Origin: Betaproteobacteria bacterium | GTDB taxonomy: Bacteria > Pseudomonadota > Gammaproteobacteria > Burkholderiales > Usitatibacteraceae | Assembly: GCA_016791265.1 (NCBI GenBank) | Contig: JAEUMY010000008.1 | Location: 1 to 64,000, forward strand | Length of the DNA stretch: 64,000 nucleotides | Direction of reading: 5' to 3' | Shown here: positions 32,509 to 42,413 of the stretch, one piece after another | Layout of the letters: the number at the start of each line of letters is the position of its first letter | Numbering within the stretch: the first letter of the stretch is position 1 | The notes under the pieces: generated by a model | What the model was told of the DNA's origin: nothing | Database searches by the model: none | The model's input: only the letters and a program-made list of their open reading frames with translations | Translations under genes and position numbers: made by a program

Positions 32509-33357
32509 TTATTTGGTCGCGGGCGCTGCCTTGGCCGGCTGTTTGTCCTTGGCGGCTTGCGCATCCTTCCAACGCTGCTTGGCGCCGGCGTAGGTGCGAG
32601 TCCAGGAGGGGTGTCCGGCTTCGGCGGGGGTGAGGTCGAAGTTCGGATCGACATCGAAGAGTTTCATGAACTCGGTTCGGCACTGACCCCACTTCTCGGC
32701 GAGACAGAGACAGAACGCCGAGTGCTTGATCGCCTTCAGCTGGTCGGCCGGTTTGTCGAGGCCTTCTTTGAGAGCGTTTTGCAGGATCTTGTGGGCGGCA
32801 TCGAATTCGCCCGCGTCGTACTTCGCCATGCCGTCGGCAAGGAGTTGCTCGGATTTGCTGAGCGCCTTGGGCGCAGGCGCGGGCGTCGCAGCCGAGGCGA
32901 GTTGGGCGCGCACATTGCGGTAAATCGGTCCCCAGATCGGATGTCCCGCCTCGGCCGGCGTGAGATCGAACCGCGAATTGATTTCGAGGGCCTTGCGGAA
33001 CTCCGAGCGGCAGGCGTCCTCGCGGTTTGAAACGCAGTGGACGAACGCGAGCAGCTTGCGGGCCTGCGCCTGGTCCTCGCGGGACAGCACGCCGTGAGTC
33101 AGCGCTTCATTGAGGCTCTTCAAGGCGTCGTCGAATGTGCCGGCTTCGTACTGGCGTTGGCCGAGCGCGAGGTTCTGCACCGCGCGCTCGCGTAGCTGAG
33201 CCTCGGTGACCGTGGGCACGCTGGGGGCCGAGGGATCGGGCGCCTTGGGCGCCGGTGCGCAAGCCGTCAAGGCCAGCAGCAGCGCGGCGGCGACGCCGGC
33301 GAATCGGGGGGCCAGGAGAAGCGGATGGGAAAAGCGGGTCGGGATTCTGGGCTTCAT
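32509..33357 (-). CDS. TPR-like lipoprotein, TssQ-like
   Basis: 282 residues. The signal peptide ends in the lipobox LTAC, so the product is a lipoprotein. Two repeated units each hold a helical hairpin (YEAGTFDDALKSLNEAL; YDAGEFDAAHKILQNAL), a Cys-containing stretch (AFVHCVSNREDACRSEF; AFCLCLAEKWGQCRTEF) and the same closing motif FDLTPAEAGHP-x-W. This resembles lipoproteins named TssQ next to type VI secretion loci. No other type VI gene is in the window, so the assignment is tentative. It lies between the cyclase and kinase genes with short gaps. Confidence 0.75.
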   Translation of the reverse strand: MKPRIPTRFSHPLLLAPRFAGVAAALLLALTACAPAPKAPDPSAPSVPTVTEAQLRERAVQNLALGQRQYEAGTFDDALKSLNEALTHGVLSREDQAQARKLLAFVHCVSNREDACRSEFRKALEINSRFDLTPAEAGHPIWGPIYRNVRAQLASAATPAPAPKALSKSEQLLADGMAKYDAGEFDAAHKILQNALKEGLDKPADQLKAIKHSAFCLCLAEKWGQCRTEFMKLFDVDPNFDLTPAEAGHPSWTRTYAGAKQRWKDAQAAKDKQPAKAAPATK

Positions 33358-33380
33358 GGCGGACTCTCGCAGTTCGAAGG

Positions 33381-34664
33381 TCAGAATTTGTGCCGCACAG
33401 TGATCTCTTCGCGAGACTTGATCTCCACGGATTCCGAATAGGGCGGGAAAGTCGTGTTCTTGATCTCGATGCGGTATTTGCCGGGTGGCAGCTTGAGGTT
33501 CTTCATCGGCGGGCTGACTCCGCGTGAGCGGCCATTCACGAAGACCTCTCCCCACGGAACCACCGCCAGATTCAACGTACCCGGCGGCAGCTCGGCCTTG
33601 GCGGGCTCAGCCGCCTTGGCCGGATCGATCTTGGCAGGCTCCGTCTTGGTGGGTGCCGCCCCGGTGGCCGGCGCACTCGTTGCCGCGCTTGGCGCCTGGC
33701 TCCCGGGTGTCTCGGTCTTGGCGGGCTCGTTGGGTTTGGCAGACTCGGCGACGGGCTTCGCTGGCTCCGCGACGGGTGCGGGGACAGCGTTCGCCGCTGT
33801 CTGGCCGGCGCCTCCCGGCGCGGTGGCGGCGGCGGGCGAGGGGTCTGCGGGCGATTGCGGCTTTCGCATCAGCACCAGAATGATGAGAATGAGCACCACG
33901 ACACCGAGCCCAGCGCTGGCCATCATGACTTTGCGGGTGTCTTGCAGGAAACTCTTGGGTGCCGGCATGTCCTCTTCGGGCAGCGGGAGGGCGTTGATGC
34001 GATAGGTGCCCGATTGCACGCCGACCTGGTTTTGCGCGCGACCCTTCGGATTGGTCTGCGCGGCGCGATTTTCCAGACCCAGTTTGGCCTGGCGAAAGGC
34101 GTCGTCGGATTCGCCGACGATGTAGATTTCGTGCTCCCGGACATGCTTGTCGGTGCGCGAGCCCTCGTAGCGGAAGAGCTTTGCGTAGGCTTCGGAAATG
34201 ACCGACACGACATCGTAGTAGGAACGCGACACCACCACTTGGCCAGGCTTCGCGAAACTCATGATGCGTTGCGCGACATTGATGCCGTCACCGATGATGT
34301 TGGGATGGCCATTGATGTCACGCACCAGCTTGACCGGACCAAGGTTGATGCCAATGCAGATGACGCCTTCCTCTTCATCGCGGCCGGCCGCGCCCGCGCT
34401 GTCCTCGGTCGACCGCATCGCGTCGCGCAGATTCATGGCGACAAAGAGGGCATCCTCGGGATCGCCGAGGAAACTCATGGCCGCGCCATCGCCGGTGTCG
34501 AGGATGATGCGTTCGTTGACGGCGACGTCCTTGATCGATTCGGCAAGCAGGGACTGGAAGCGCTCCTTGAGCGATATCTGCTCGGCGACCGACTTCTTCG
34601 AATAGCCGACCAGATCCACAAACACCACGCTGCAGATGAAAGTGCGGTTGGCCTGGTCGATCAT
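33381..34664 (-). CDS. Membrane adenylate/guanylate cyclase with PEGA domain
   Basis: 427 residues. An N-terminal class III cyclase domain with both metal-site Asp (Asp17 in FVDLVGYS; Asp59 in DTGDGAAM) and the GDGINVAQRI Asn/Arg motif is followed by a membrane span near 248-268 (ASAGLGVVVLILIILVLM). After a Pro/Ala/Lys linker the C-terminus is a PEGA domain (GEVFVNGRSRGVSPPMKNLKLPPGKYRIEI) on the far side of the membrane. It probably makes cAMP or cGMP. It is first of the cyclase-lipoprotein-kinase cassette. Confidence 0.9.
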   Translation of the reverse strand: MIDQANRTFICSVVFVDLVGYSKKSVAEQISLKERFQSLLAESIKDVAVNERIILDTGDGAAMSFLGDPEDALFVAMNLRDAMRSTEDSAGAAGRDEEEGVICIGINLGPVKLVRDINGHPNIIGDGINVAQRIMSFAKPGQVVVSRSYYDVVSVISEAYAKLFRYEGSRTDKHVREHEIYIVGESDDAFRQAKLGLENRAAQTNPKGRAQNQVGVQSGTYRINALPLPEEDMPAPKSFLQDTRKVMMASAGLGVVVLILIILVLMRKPQSPADPSPAAATAPGGAGQTAANAVPAPVAEPAKPVAESAKPNEPAKTETPGSQAPSAATSAPATGAAPTKTEPAKIDPAKAAEPAKAELPPGTLNLAVVPWGEVFVNGRSRGVSPPMKNLKLPPGKYRIEIKNTTFPPYSESVEIKSREEITVRHKF

Positions 34665-34862
34665 TTTGCGTGCGCGTGGGAGTAGGGAGGCGAGTTGTGG
34701 TCGGGACGTGTCGGCGCTTCAGATCGGCGCATTCTTCGGAGGCCGGTCTTCGGTGGCGGCCGGCGCTTGCGCGTCATCATCCTGGTCCGAAGCCTTCTGC
34801 GATTGTGTCAAGTGTACCGAAAGAGCGATGACAAATGAACCGGAGACGCTGACGCATTCATG

Positions 34863-35648
34863 TCACGACGCATCCTTTGCCGCGATATCGAGCACTTTGC
34901 CCCTCACCGCATGGCTGTCCGGCCCCATGAGATACAGACAGGCGGGCGCCAGCGATTCGACGGCTGGCAGCGAGTTGACGGACTCGCCCGGATGGCTTTG
35001 CCCTCGCTGGGGCGTGGCGACAGGTCCCGGAATCAGACAGTTGATTCGAACGGGCGTTTGAGCGAGCTCCTGCGACCAGATCGCGGTCAACGTGTGCAAG
35101 CCTGACTTGGCGACCGCGAAACCACCCCAATAGGCCTTGGGCTCTGCGCCATGGGTTTCGCCGACCAGCACGACCGATGCGTCATCGGCGCGCTTCAGCA
35201 TAGGCAGACAGGCGCGCGTCAACGCGTGTGGCGCGGCCAGATTGACGCGCAGCAACGCGAGCCACTGGTCAAGCGTCTGCACGGCCAGCGGCGCGAGAGG
35301 TTCAAAGTGCGCGGCCGAATGGAAAATGCCATCGAGCCGACCAAAGGTCGCATGCAGCGACTGGGCGAAGCCATGAAACGTCGCGTCGTCGGCCTTGGCG
35401 AGATCAAGCGGCAGCATGGCCGGTTCCGGCGCGCCGAGTGAAGTCAGGGCGTCGTAGATCGCTTCGAGCTTGGCCAGACTGCGGCCGGTGAGCACGACGG
35501 TCGCGCCATGCTTCGCGAACGCCGTCGCCGCCATCCGGCCGAGTCCCTGGCCCGCACCGGTCACGAGAACGACGCGGTTTTTCAGCAAGTCGGGCCGGGC
35601 GACATAGTCTCGTGCCATCTGAAGTGATTGCGAAGTGTTGCGAGTCAT
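34863..35648 (-). CDS. YciK-like SDR with catalytic Tyr replaced
   Basis: 261 residues (a later Met at 35618 is possible). It is a short-chain dehydrogenase with VLVTGAGQGLGR, FHSAAHFEPL in place of NNAG, VVLVGETHG and a C-terminal LMGPDSHAVRGKVLDI typical of YciK-type proteins. Where the family has GAYAASK it has GGFAVAK, so the catalytic Tyr is Phe; another Tyr lies four residues earlier. It may be inactive or use the nearby Tyr. It lies directly behind hpnE on the same strand (28-base gap). Confidence 0.85.
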   Translation of the reverse strand: MTRNTSQSLQMARDYVARPDLLKNRVVLVTGAGQGLGRMAATAFAKHGATVVLTGRSLAKLEAIYDALTSLGAPEPAMLPLDLAKADDATFHGFAQSLHATFGRLDGIFHSAAHFEPLAPLAVQTLDQWLALLRVNLAAPHALTRACLPMLKRADDASVVLVGETHGAEPKAYWGGFAVAKSGLHTLTAIWSQELAQTPVRINCLIPGPVATPQRGQSHPGESVNSLPAVESLAPACLYLMGPDSHAVRGKVLDIAAKDAS

Positions 35649-35676
35649 GCGGATGTCCGGTGGATTTGGCGGGAAT

Positions 35677-37008
35677 TCAGTGGGCGAGGTCGGCGATCAG
35701 TTGGGCGGCCGCAGCTTCGCCGCTACGGACCGCGCCTTCCAGTGTGGCGGGATAGGGGCCCGCGGTGTAGTCACCGGCGAGATAGAAGCCCGGCAGGTTT
35801 GTGCGCGTGCCGGGTCGCGGTGCGTCGGGCGTGCAGGCGAAGGTTGCGAAACGCTCGGTGATGACCTTCGACCAGAGCGGCGTCTCCAGCGGCCCCGTGA
35901 TCTGTTGAAGTTCGGCATGTGCCTGGCTGGCGATCTTGCTTTGTGCCATGCGTTCGTGCGGCCCGGATGCTGAGATGACGGCTGCGATGAGCCCGCCAGG
36001 TCCGCCCAGCTGCGAGCGGTCGAAAAACCACTGCGCCACGCCCCGCTCACTGCCGACCATGATCGCAGGCAACGGCACCGGGCTGGAATAAGCGAGATAG
36101 ACCGTGCAAATGGGTTCGAACCGCAGTGGTCGTGACGCTGGCAAAGCGGTCGCGGCGAGGCCGCCAAGTTCGTCAAGCTGATGCGGCCCCACAGCGCAGA
36201 CAACGGCATCGAAGCTGTCGCCCATCGCCTTGGCCTTGTCCGTCAGGATTGTGAAGCCGCGCCCCTCTCCACTCACCGCCCTGACCCGCGTGCCCAGATG
36301 CACTGCGCCGCCTCGCGCCGAGAGCCATTGCAATGCCGGTCCCGGAAAGAGTTCCGTCAGCCCCACTGTGGGGAGCAGAAAGTCGCTGTGCTCGCGACGC
36401 TTGAACAGTGCGTCGCGCAAGACATTGGCGAACACGTCCGCGGAGGCGGTTTCAATGGGCGTGTTGAGCGCCGCGATGCAGAGCGGCAGCCAGAGCGCTC
36501 GTACCAGCTTTTCGGTTTGACCGGTGGCGGCCAGGAGCTCCGCGACCGTGCCCGAGCGTAGCTTGGGCGGCAGGCATGGCTTCCGCACCATGTTTGAGAG
36601 GCGCGTGGCTGCCATGCGGTCGCGCCAGGACAATCCTTCGGCCATGATGAGACCCCACGCCAGATTGAGCGGTGCCGGCAGCCGGGGCGTAGTGAGTCTG
36701 AAGTCGGGATGCATGCGCATCTGCATCGGCATGCGCAGAAGCCCCGCCTCGCCCATGCCGATGACGTCTAACAACGCCAGCAGATTGGCATACGCCCCCA
36801 CGAGCATGTGCTGCCCGTTGTCCAAGATGTGCTCGTGATACTGAATGCTGCGAGCCCGGCCGCCCGGCGTGTGAGCTGACTCAAAGACGCATACGCGAAT
36901 ATTCGCAAGGGTGAGCCGCACCGCCGCCGCAACCCCTGCGTAGCCCGCGCCAATCACCGCGACGCGAGGCGTAGTCGTGCCGGAACCCGGGCTCACGCCG
37001 AGACCCAC
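35677..37008 (-). CDS. hpnE: Hydroxysqualene dehydroxylase
   Basis: 443 residues. FAD flavoprotein with the N-terminal dinucleotide motif VIGAGYAGVAAA, a GGRARS segment and the C-terminal NLPGFYLAGDYTAGPYPATLEGAVRSGEAAA. It reduces hydroxysqualene to squalene, the last step of the HpnCDE route. Its start overlaps hpnD by 16 bases. A palindrome copy encodes Ala-Asn-Ile-Arg inside the nucleotide-binding fold (about residues 35-38), just before the strand VCVFE. Confidence 0.93.
   Translation of the reverse strand: MGLGVSPGSGTTTPRVAVIGAGYAGVAAAVRLTLANIRVCVFESAHTPGGRARSIQYHEHILDNGQHMLVGAYANLLALLDVIGMGEAGLLRMPMQMRMHPDFRLTTPRLPAPLNLAWGLIMAEGLSWRDRMAATRLSNMVRKPCLPPKLRSGTVAELLAATGQTEKLVRALWLPLCIAALNTPIETASADVFANVLRDALFKRREHSDFLLPTVGLTELFPGPALQWLSARGGAVHLGTRVRAVSGEGRGFTILTDKAKAMGDSFDAVVCAVGPHQLDELGGLAATALPASRPLRFEPICTVYLAYSSPVPLPAIMVGSERGVAQWFFDRSQLGGPGGLIAAVISASGPHERMAQSKIASQAHAELQQITGPLETPLWSKVITERFATFACTPDAPRPGTRTNLPGFYLAGDYTAGPYPATLEGAVRSGEAAAAQLIADLAH
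36895..36906. repeat. GCGAATATTCGC palindrome copy
   Basis: Exact copy in hpnE, read as Ala-Asn-Ile-Arg on the minus strand. Confidence 0.95.
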
Positions 37009-37826
37009 GTCTTCCAGGCTAACCAGAATTTGCGCAGCGGGGTCAGCGAGATGCGCTGGTTGAGCACATGGAATCCGTCTGCCTCGATCTCGTCCAGCAG
37101 TGTCGAGTAGATGGCCGCCATGATCAGTCCCGGACGCTGCGCGCGTCGGTCGTCCGCCGGCAACGCGGCGCGCGCGGCGCGGTAGTAGCGCCGCGCGCGC
37201 TCAGTCTGAAAGCGCATCAATGCGTCGAAGCCGGCGGTCTCGCGGCATTTCAGGAGGTCTTCTTCGCCGACGTTGAATTGGGCGAGGTCCTCGCGTGGGA
37301 GATAGATGCGATCGCGCCGCGCGTCCTCGCCGACATCCCGGATGATGTTGGTGAGTTGGAACGCCATGCCCAGGTTGCGCGCGTAGTTCAGTGTCGCAGT
37401 GTTCTGGAAGCCGAATATGCCGGCGGAGAGTTCGCCCACCACGCCGGCGACGAGGTAGCAGTACTTCTCCAGCTCCGTGAAATCCGCGTAGCGATGCTTC
37501 ACCAGGTCCATCTCCATGCCATCGATCACCAGCAACATGCGCTCACGGGTGATGCCGTGATCGGCCAGGCAAGGTTTCAGGGCCTGGGTCACGGGGTGGC
37601 TGGGATGGCCGTTGAACAGGTTGTCGACTTCGGCTCGCCACCAGCCCAGCGTGGCGCGGGCGACGTCGACGTCTTTCACCTCGTCCACCACATCGTCCAC
37701 CTCGCGGCAGAAGGCGTACATGGCCGTAATGGCCTCGCGGCGAGGCTTGGGCAGGAACAAAAAGCTGTAATAAAAGCTCGAACCCGACTGGGCCGCCTTC
37801 TGTTGGCAGTATTGATGTGGCGTCAT
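36993..37826 (-). CDS. hpnD: Presqualene diphosphate synthase
   Basis: 277 residues from MTPHQYCQQKAAQSGSSFYYS, the typical start. It joins two farnesyl diphosphates to presqualene diphosphate. The Asp-rich metal motifs are DDVVDE (44-49) and the later DVGEDARRDRIYLP; GMEMDLVKHRY and YCYLVAGVVGELS are also conserved. It lies seven bases downstream of hpnC and overlaps hpnE, so the three genes form one operon. Confidence 0.94.
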   Translation of the reverse strand: MTPHQYCQQKAAQSGSSFYYSFLFLPKPRREAITAMYAFCREVDDVVDEVKDVDVARATLGWWRAEVDNLFNGHPSHPVTQALKPCLADHGITRERMLLVIDGMEMDLVKHRYADFTELEKYCYLVAGVVGELSAGIFGFQNTATLNYARNLGMAFQLTNIIRDVGEDARRDRIYLPREDLAQFNVGEEDLLKCRETAGFDALMRFQTERARRYYRAARAALPADDRRAQRPGLIMAAIYSTLLDEIEADGFHVLNQRISLTPLRKFWLAWKTWVSA

Positions 37827-37833
37827 GCCGCGC

Positions 37834-38646
37834 TCAGGCCAGGAGCGCTGCGGGTGCGCGCACGATCCAGTCGAAAGTGCCGAGGACAGGTCTGCGGCGA
37901 AACACATCGCCCTTCACGGCATCAATCTTGTCCAGAATCGCGTGGCCGCCGGCAAGGACGAACCGAAGCTCGTAACCCATGCGTCCGGGGAGTGCCCGGG
38001 TCAGCGGCCGGCCGCTTTCGAGGAGCTCGCGTGCGCGCTGACACTGAAAGGCCATCAGCGCCTGCCAGGCGTCACCGGTCCGCGCGTCGGCGATATCGCT
38101 CTCGCTCACGCTGAAACGCTCGAGGTCTTCCTGGGGCAGATAGACGCGGCCCTTGCGCCAGTCCACCGCGACGTCCTGCCAGAAATTGATGAGCTGCAAC
38201 GCCGAGCAAATGGCGTCGGACCACCGCAACGTCTGCTCCGACTGCCGCTTGTTGAGATGCACCAGCAGCCGCCCGATGGGATTGGCCGAACGACTGCAGT
38301 AGTCCATCAGATCGCGAATATTCGCATAGCGCTTGGTGGTCACATCCTGACTGAAGGCATCGAGCAGATCATGGAACAGCTCGACCGGCAGGTCATACGA
38401 TTCAATCCAGTGTGCGAGTTCGAGAAACAACGGCCCCAGTTCACCGCGCTGGCCCGCCGAAAGCCGGTGCAGCGATTGCCGATAGCCGTCCAGCAGCTCA
38501 AGCCGCGCGGAGTCCGCGAGGTCGCCTTCGTCTGCGAAGTCATCGGCGCTGCGGGCGAAGCGATAAATGGTCTCGATCGGCTTGCGCAGATGGCGGGGCA
38601 GCAGGAACGAGGCGACGGGAAAGTTTTCGTAGTGGTCGACCGGCAT
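37834..38646 (-). CDS. hpnC: Hydroxysqualene synthase
   Basis: 270 residues. Squalene/phytoene synthase fold with DDFADE at 35-40, DVTTKRYANIRDLMDYCSRSANPIGRL, and NFWQDVAVDWRKGRVYLP. It turns presqualene diphosphate into hydroxysqualene; with HpnD and HpnE it yields squalene for hopanoids. No squalene-hopene cyclase gene is in the window. The palindrome encodes Ala-Asn-Ile-Arg in the conserved helix before YC, so it is accepted in a core part of the fold. Confidence 0.94.
   Translation of the reverse strand: MPVDHYENFPVASFLLPRHLRKPIETIYRFARSADDFADEGDLADSARLELLDGYRQSLHRLSAGQRGELGPLFLELAHWIESYDLPVELFHDLLDAFSQDVTTKRYANIRDLMDYCSRSANPIGRLLVHLNKRQSEQTLRWSDAICSALQLINFWQDVAVDWRKGRVYLPQEDLERFSVSESDIADARTGDAWQALMAFQCQRARELLESGRPLTRALPGRMGYELRFVLAGGHAILDKIDAVKGDVFRRRPVLGTFDWIVRAPAALLA
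38314..38325. repeat. GCGAATATTCGC palindrome copy
   Basis: Exact copy in hpnC, read as Ala-Asn-Ile-Arg on the minus strand. It is the last copy before an 8-kb gap. Confidence 0.95.
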
Positions 38647-38877
38647 GGGGCGCTTTCTGGGGCGGTCGGATTATAGCCTCGGCGCCGCACCCCGCCGGAC
38701 GCATGGCGATGGCGAACCTGATGGGGTAAAATGCCCGGCTTGCAAAAACTGCTGGCGTGCCGCGAGGTGTGTTGTCTTGTGGCGATGCGGAGGGTTGCAT
38801 GAATGCCACGGTTCTGCGCATTTTTTCGGCGCTCCGGCTATTCCGTGGTTTCGTGGCGATGCCTCCGGCGAAACTGG

Positions 38878-38962
38878 GCGAAAGTGGCGGAATTGGTAGA
38901 CGCACTGGATTTAGGTTCCAGCGCCGCAAGGCGTGTGGGTTCGAGTCCCTCCTTTCGCACCA
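38878..38962 (+). tRNA. tRNA-Leu (anticodon UAG)
   Basis: Acceptor arms GCGAAAG/CTTTCGC followed by an encoded ACCA. The D-arm is GGCGGAATTGGTAGACGC, the anticodon loop TTTAGGT, and a long variable arm and GGTTCGAGTCC T-arm are present. The 85-base length fits class II tRNA-Leu. Confidence 0.97.
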
Positions 38963-39032
38963 TCGGGCCGCGCCGGCACCCACAATCCGAAGCTCCCAGT
39001 CATTTCTTCCGTCGTAGTCAAAGGATCACCCG

Positions 39033-40346
39033 ATGCAAACAGCCCCTGCTGCCCCCGCGGCCACATCTCTTGAACGCAATCTCAATCTGTCCGTTCCCGC
39101 GGTCGCCATCGAGTCTGAAATCCAGGCCCGTCTGAAGCGCCTGGCCAAGACCGTCAAGATGCAGGGCTTCCGTCCCGGCAAGGTGCCGATCTCGCTGGTC
39201 ACCAAGCAATATGGTTTCCAAGTGCGTCAGGAAGTGGTGACGGATTCCGTCAACCAGTCCTTTTCCGATGCCATTCGCGCCCAGAACGTGCGTGTCGCCG
39301 GGATGCCCCGGTTCGCGCCGGCCAACACCGGTCAGAACGCCGACAGCTTTGAGTTCACGGTCACCTTCGAGGTCTATCCCGAGGTCAAGGTCGGCTCGCT
39401 CGCCGGGCGCAAGATATCGAAAGAAGTCGCTGAAGTTGCCGAGGGAGATGTCGACAACACGCTGGAGACGCTACGCAAGCAGCGCGCGACCTTCGAGAAG
39501 GTGGAGCGCGAGGCGCGCAAGGGCGATTTTCTGGTCATCGATTTCGACGGCACCCTGAATGGGGTGCCTTTTGAAGGCGGCAAGGCTGAGAATTTTGGCG
39601 TCGTGCTGGGCGAAAAGCGCCTGCTGCCAGATTTTGAAGCGGCGCTCGAAGGTCTAAAGTCCGGTGAAAGCAAGACGTTCGATCTCACATTCCCCGCCGA
39701 CTACAAAGAGGAGCTGGCCGGCAAGACGGTCCAGTTCGCGGTCACGGTCAAGCTGGTCAACGAGGCCAAGTTGCCGGCCATCGACGCTGAATTCGCCAAG
39801 AGCCTCGGCGTCGCGGACGGCAATGTCGAGCAGATGCGCAAGGAGATCAAGCAGAATCTCGAGCGCGAATGCAAGAAGCGCGTGCAGGCCAAGCTGAAAG
39901 AACAAGTCATGAATGCCCTGATCGAGTCAACTGCAGTCGAATTGCCGCGCTCGCTCGTCGGCATGGAGATTGCTCGTTTGCAGGAAACGGCCAAGAGCGA
40001 CTTGGAATCGCGCGGCATGACCACCAAGGACATGTCCTTGCCCGCCGAGCTTTTCGTCGAGCGCGCCGAGCAGCGCGTCAGGCTGGGCTTGATCCTGTCC
40101 GAACTGGTGCGCCAGCAGAACTTGCTGGCCAAACCCGAGCAGGTTCGCGTCATGATCGAGGAGCTCGCCGACAGCTACGAGGAGCCCGCGCAGATGGTGA
40201 AGTGGTATTACACGCAACCTGATCGCCTGGCCGAGGTCGAAGCCGTTGTCGCGGAGGAAAATGTGGTGGCCTGGTGCGCGGCCCAAATGGAAGTGGCGGA
40301 GCAGAAAACGACATTTGACGCGCTGATGGGCATCGAGCGCGCATGA
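39033..40346 (+). CDS. tig: Trigger factor
   Basis: 437 residues. Ribosome-bound chaperone with peptidyl-prolyl isomerase activity. The N-terminal ribosome-binding loop GFRPGKVP is present. The FKBP-like domain spans about 160-245 ([40 protein letters not shown]) and the helical chaperone arms follow. AAAGGA precedes the start. The stop overlaps a possible early clpP start (ATGA). Usual synteny tig-clpP-clpX-lon supports the call. Confidence 0.98.
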   Translation: MQTAPAAPAATSLERNLNLSVPAVAIESEIQARLKRLAKTVKMQGFRPGKVPISLVTKQYGFQVRQEVVTDSVNQSFSDAIRAQNVRVAGMPRFAPANTGQNADSFEFTVTFEVYPEVKVGSLAGRKISKEVAEVAEGDVDNTLETLRKQRATFEKVEREARKGDFLVIDFDGTLNGVPFEGGKAENFGVVLGEKRLLPDFEAALEGLKSGESKTFDLTFPADYKEELAGKTVQFAVTVKLVNEAKLPAIDAEFAKSLGVADGNVEQMRKEIKQNLERECKKRVQAKLKEQVMNALIESTAVELPRSLVGMEIARLQETAKSDLESRGMTTKDMSLPAELFVERAEQRVRLGLILSELVRQQNLLAKPEQVRVMIEELADSYEEPAQMVKWYYTQPDRLAEVEAVVAEENVVAWCAAQMEVAEQKTTFDALMGIERA

Positions 40347-40375
40347 TTGACAGGTTCGGACATCGCGGAGCCAGC

Positions 40376-41008
40376 ATGAACAACTTTGGATTGATGGGCA
40401 TGGAAACGACAGGCTTGGGCTATGTGCCCATGGTCATTGAGCAAAGCGGTCGCGGCGAGCGCGCCTTCGACATCTATTCCAGGCTGCTCAAGGAACGGGT
40501 CATTTTCCTCGTGGGAGAAGTGAACGACGCGAGCGCCAATCTCATCGTCGCGCAGATGCTCTTCCTTGAATCCGAGAATCCGGACAAGGACATTCACCTC
40601 TACATCAACTCGCCCGGCGGTTCGGTGACGGCGGGCCTCGCCATCTACGACACGATGCAATTCATCAAGCCGGACGTGACCACGCTCTGCACCGGCTTTG
40701 CCGCCAGCATGGGTGCATTTCTGCTCGCGGCGGGTGCGAAGGGCAAGCGCAATTCCCTGCCCAATTCCCGAGTGATGATCCATCAGCCGTCCGGTGGATT
40801 CCGCGGTCAGGCTTCCGACATCGAGATTCATGCCAAGGAGGCGCTGTTTCTCAAGCGGCGCCTCAATGAAATCATGGCTCGGCACACCGGCCAGTCCTAC
40901 GAGACGATCGACCGCGACACGGATCGCGACAACTTCCTGTCGGCGGACGAGGCGCTGAAATACGGTATCATCGACCGCGTGCTGGCCAAGCGTGGCGCGG
41001 ATGTCTGA
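40376..41008 (+). CDS. clpP: ATP-dependent Clp protease proteolytic subunit
   Basis: 210 residues from the ATG at 40376, chosen for its CGGAG ribosome-binding site and family length; an ATG at 40343 overlapping the tig stop is the alternative. This start also puts the serine-protease triad at Ser111, His136 and Asp185, the E. coli precursor numbering ([22 protein letters not shown]). It forms the barrel-shaped peptidase that works with ClpX encoded next. Confidence 0.97.
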   Translation: MNNFGLMGMETTGLGYVPMVIEQSGRGERAFDIYSRLLKERVIFLVGEVNDASANLIVAQMLFLESENPDKDIHLYINSPGGSVTAGLAIYDTMQFIKPDVTTLCTGFAASMGAFLLAAGAKGKRNSLPNSRVMIHQPSGGFRGQASDIEIHAKEALFLKRRLNEIMARHTGQSYETIDRDTDRDNFLSADEALKYGIIDRVLAKRGADV

Positions 41009-41057
41009 ACGCGAAGCGTGCCAGCGTCTTCGGAATGGCTGACGACAAGGCGCATCG

Positions 41058-42320
<1,263 letters not shown>

Positions 42321-42327
42321 GCCCGAT

Positions 42328-42350
42328 CCGGCCGGTGTCTTGGCCGGTTT
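42328..42350 (+). terminator. Weak terminator-like hairpin between clpX and lon
   Basis: CCGGCC/GGCCGG with an eight-base loop and three T. A partial terminator or attenuator at best. Confidence 0.3.
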
Positions 42351-42413
42351 GCGCCCGTTGAAATCCACGCTCAGCCACCCATCTTCATCGAGTCGACTTC
42401 ATTCAGAGAATCC

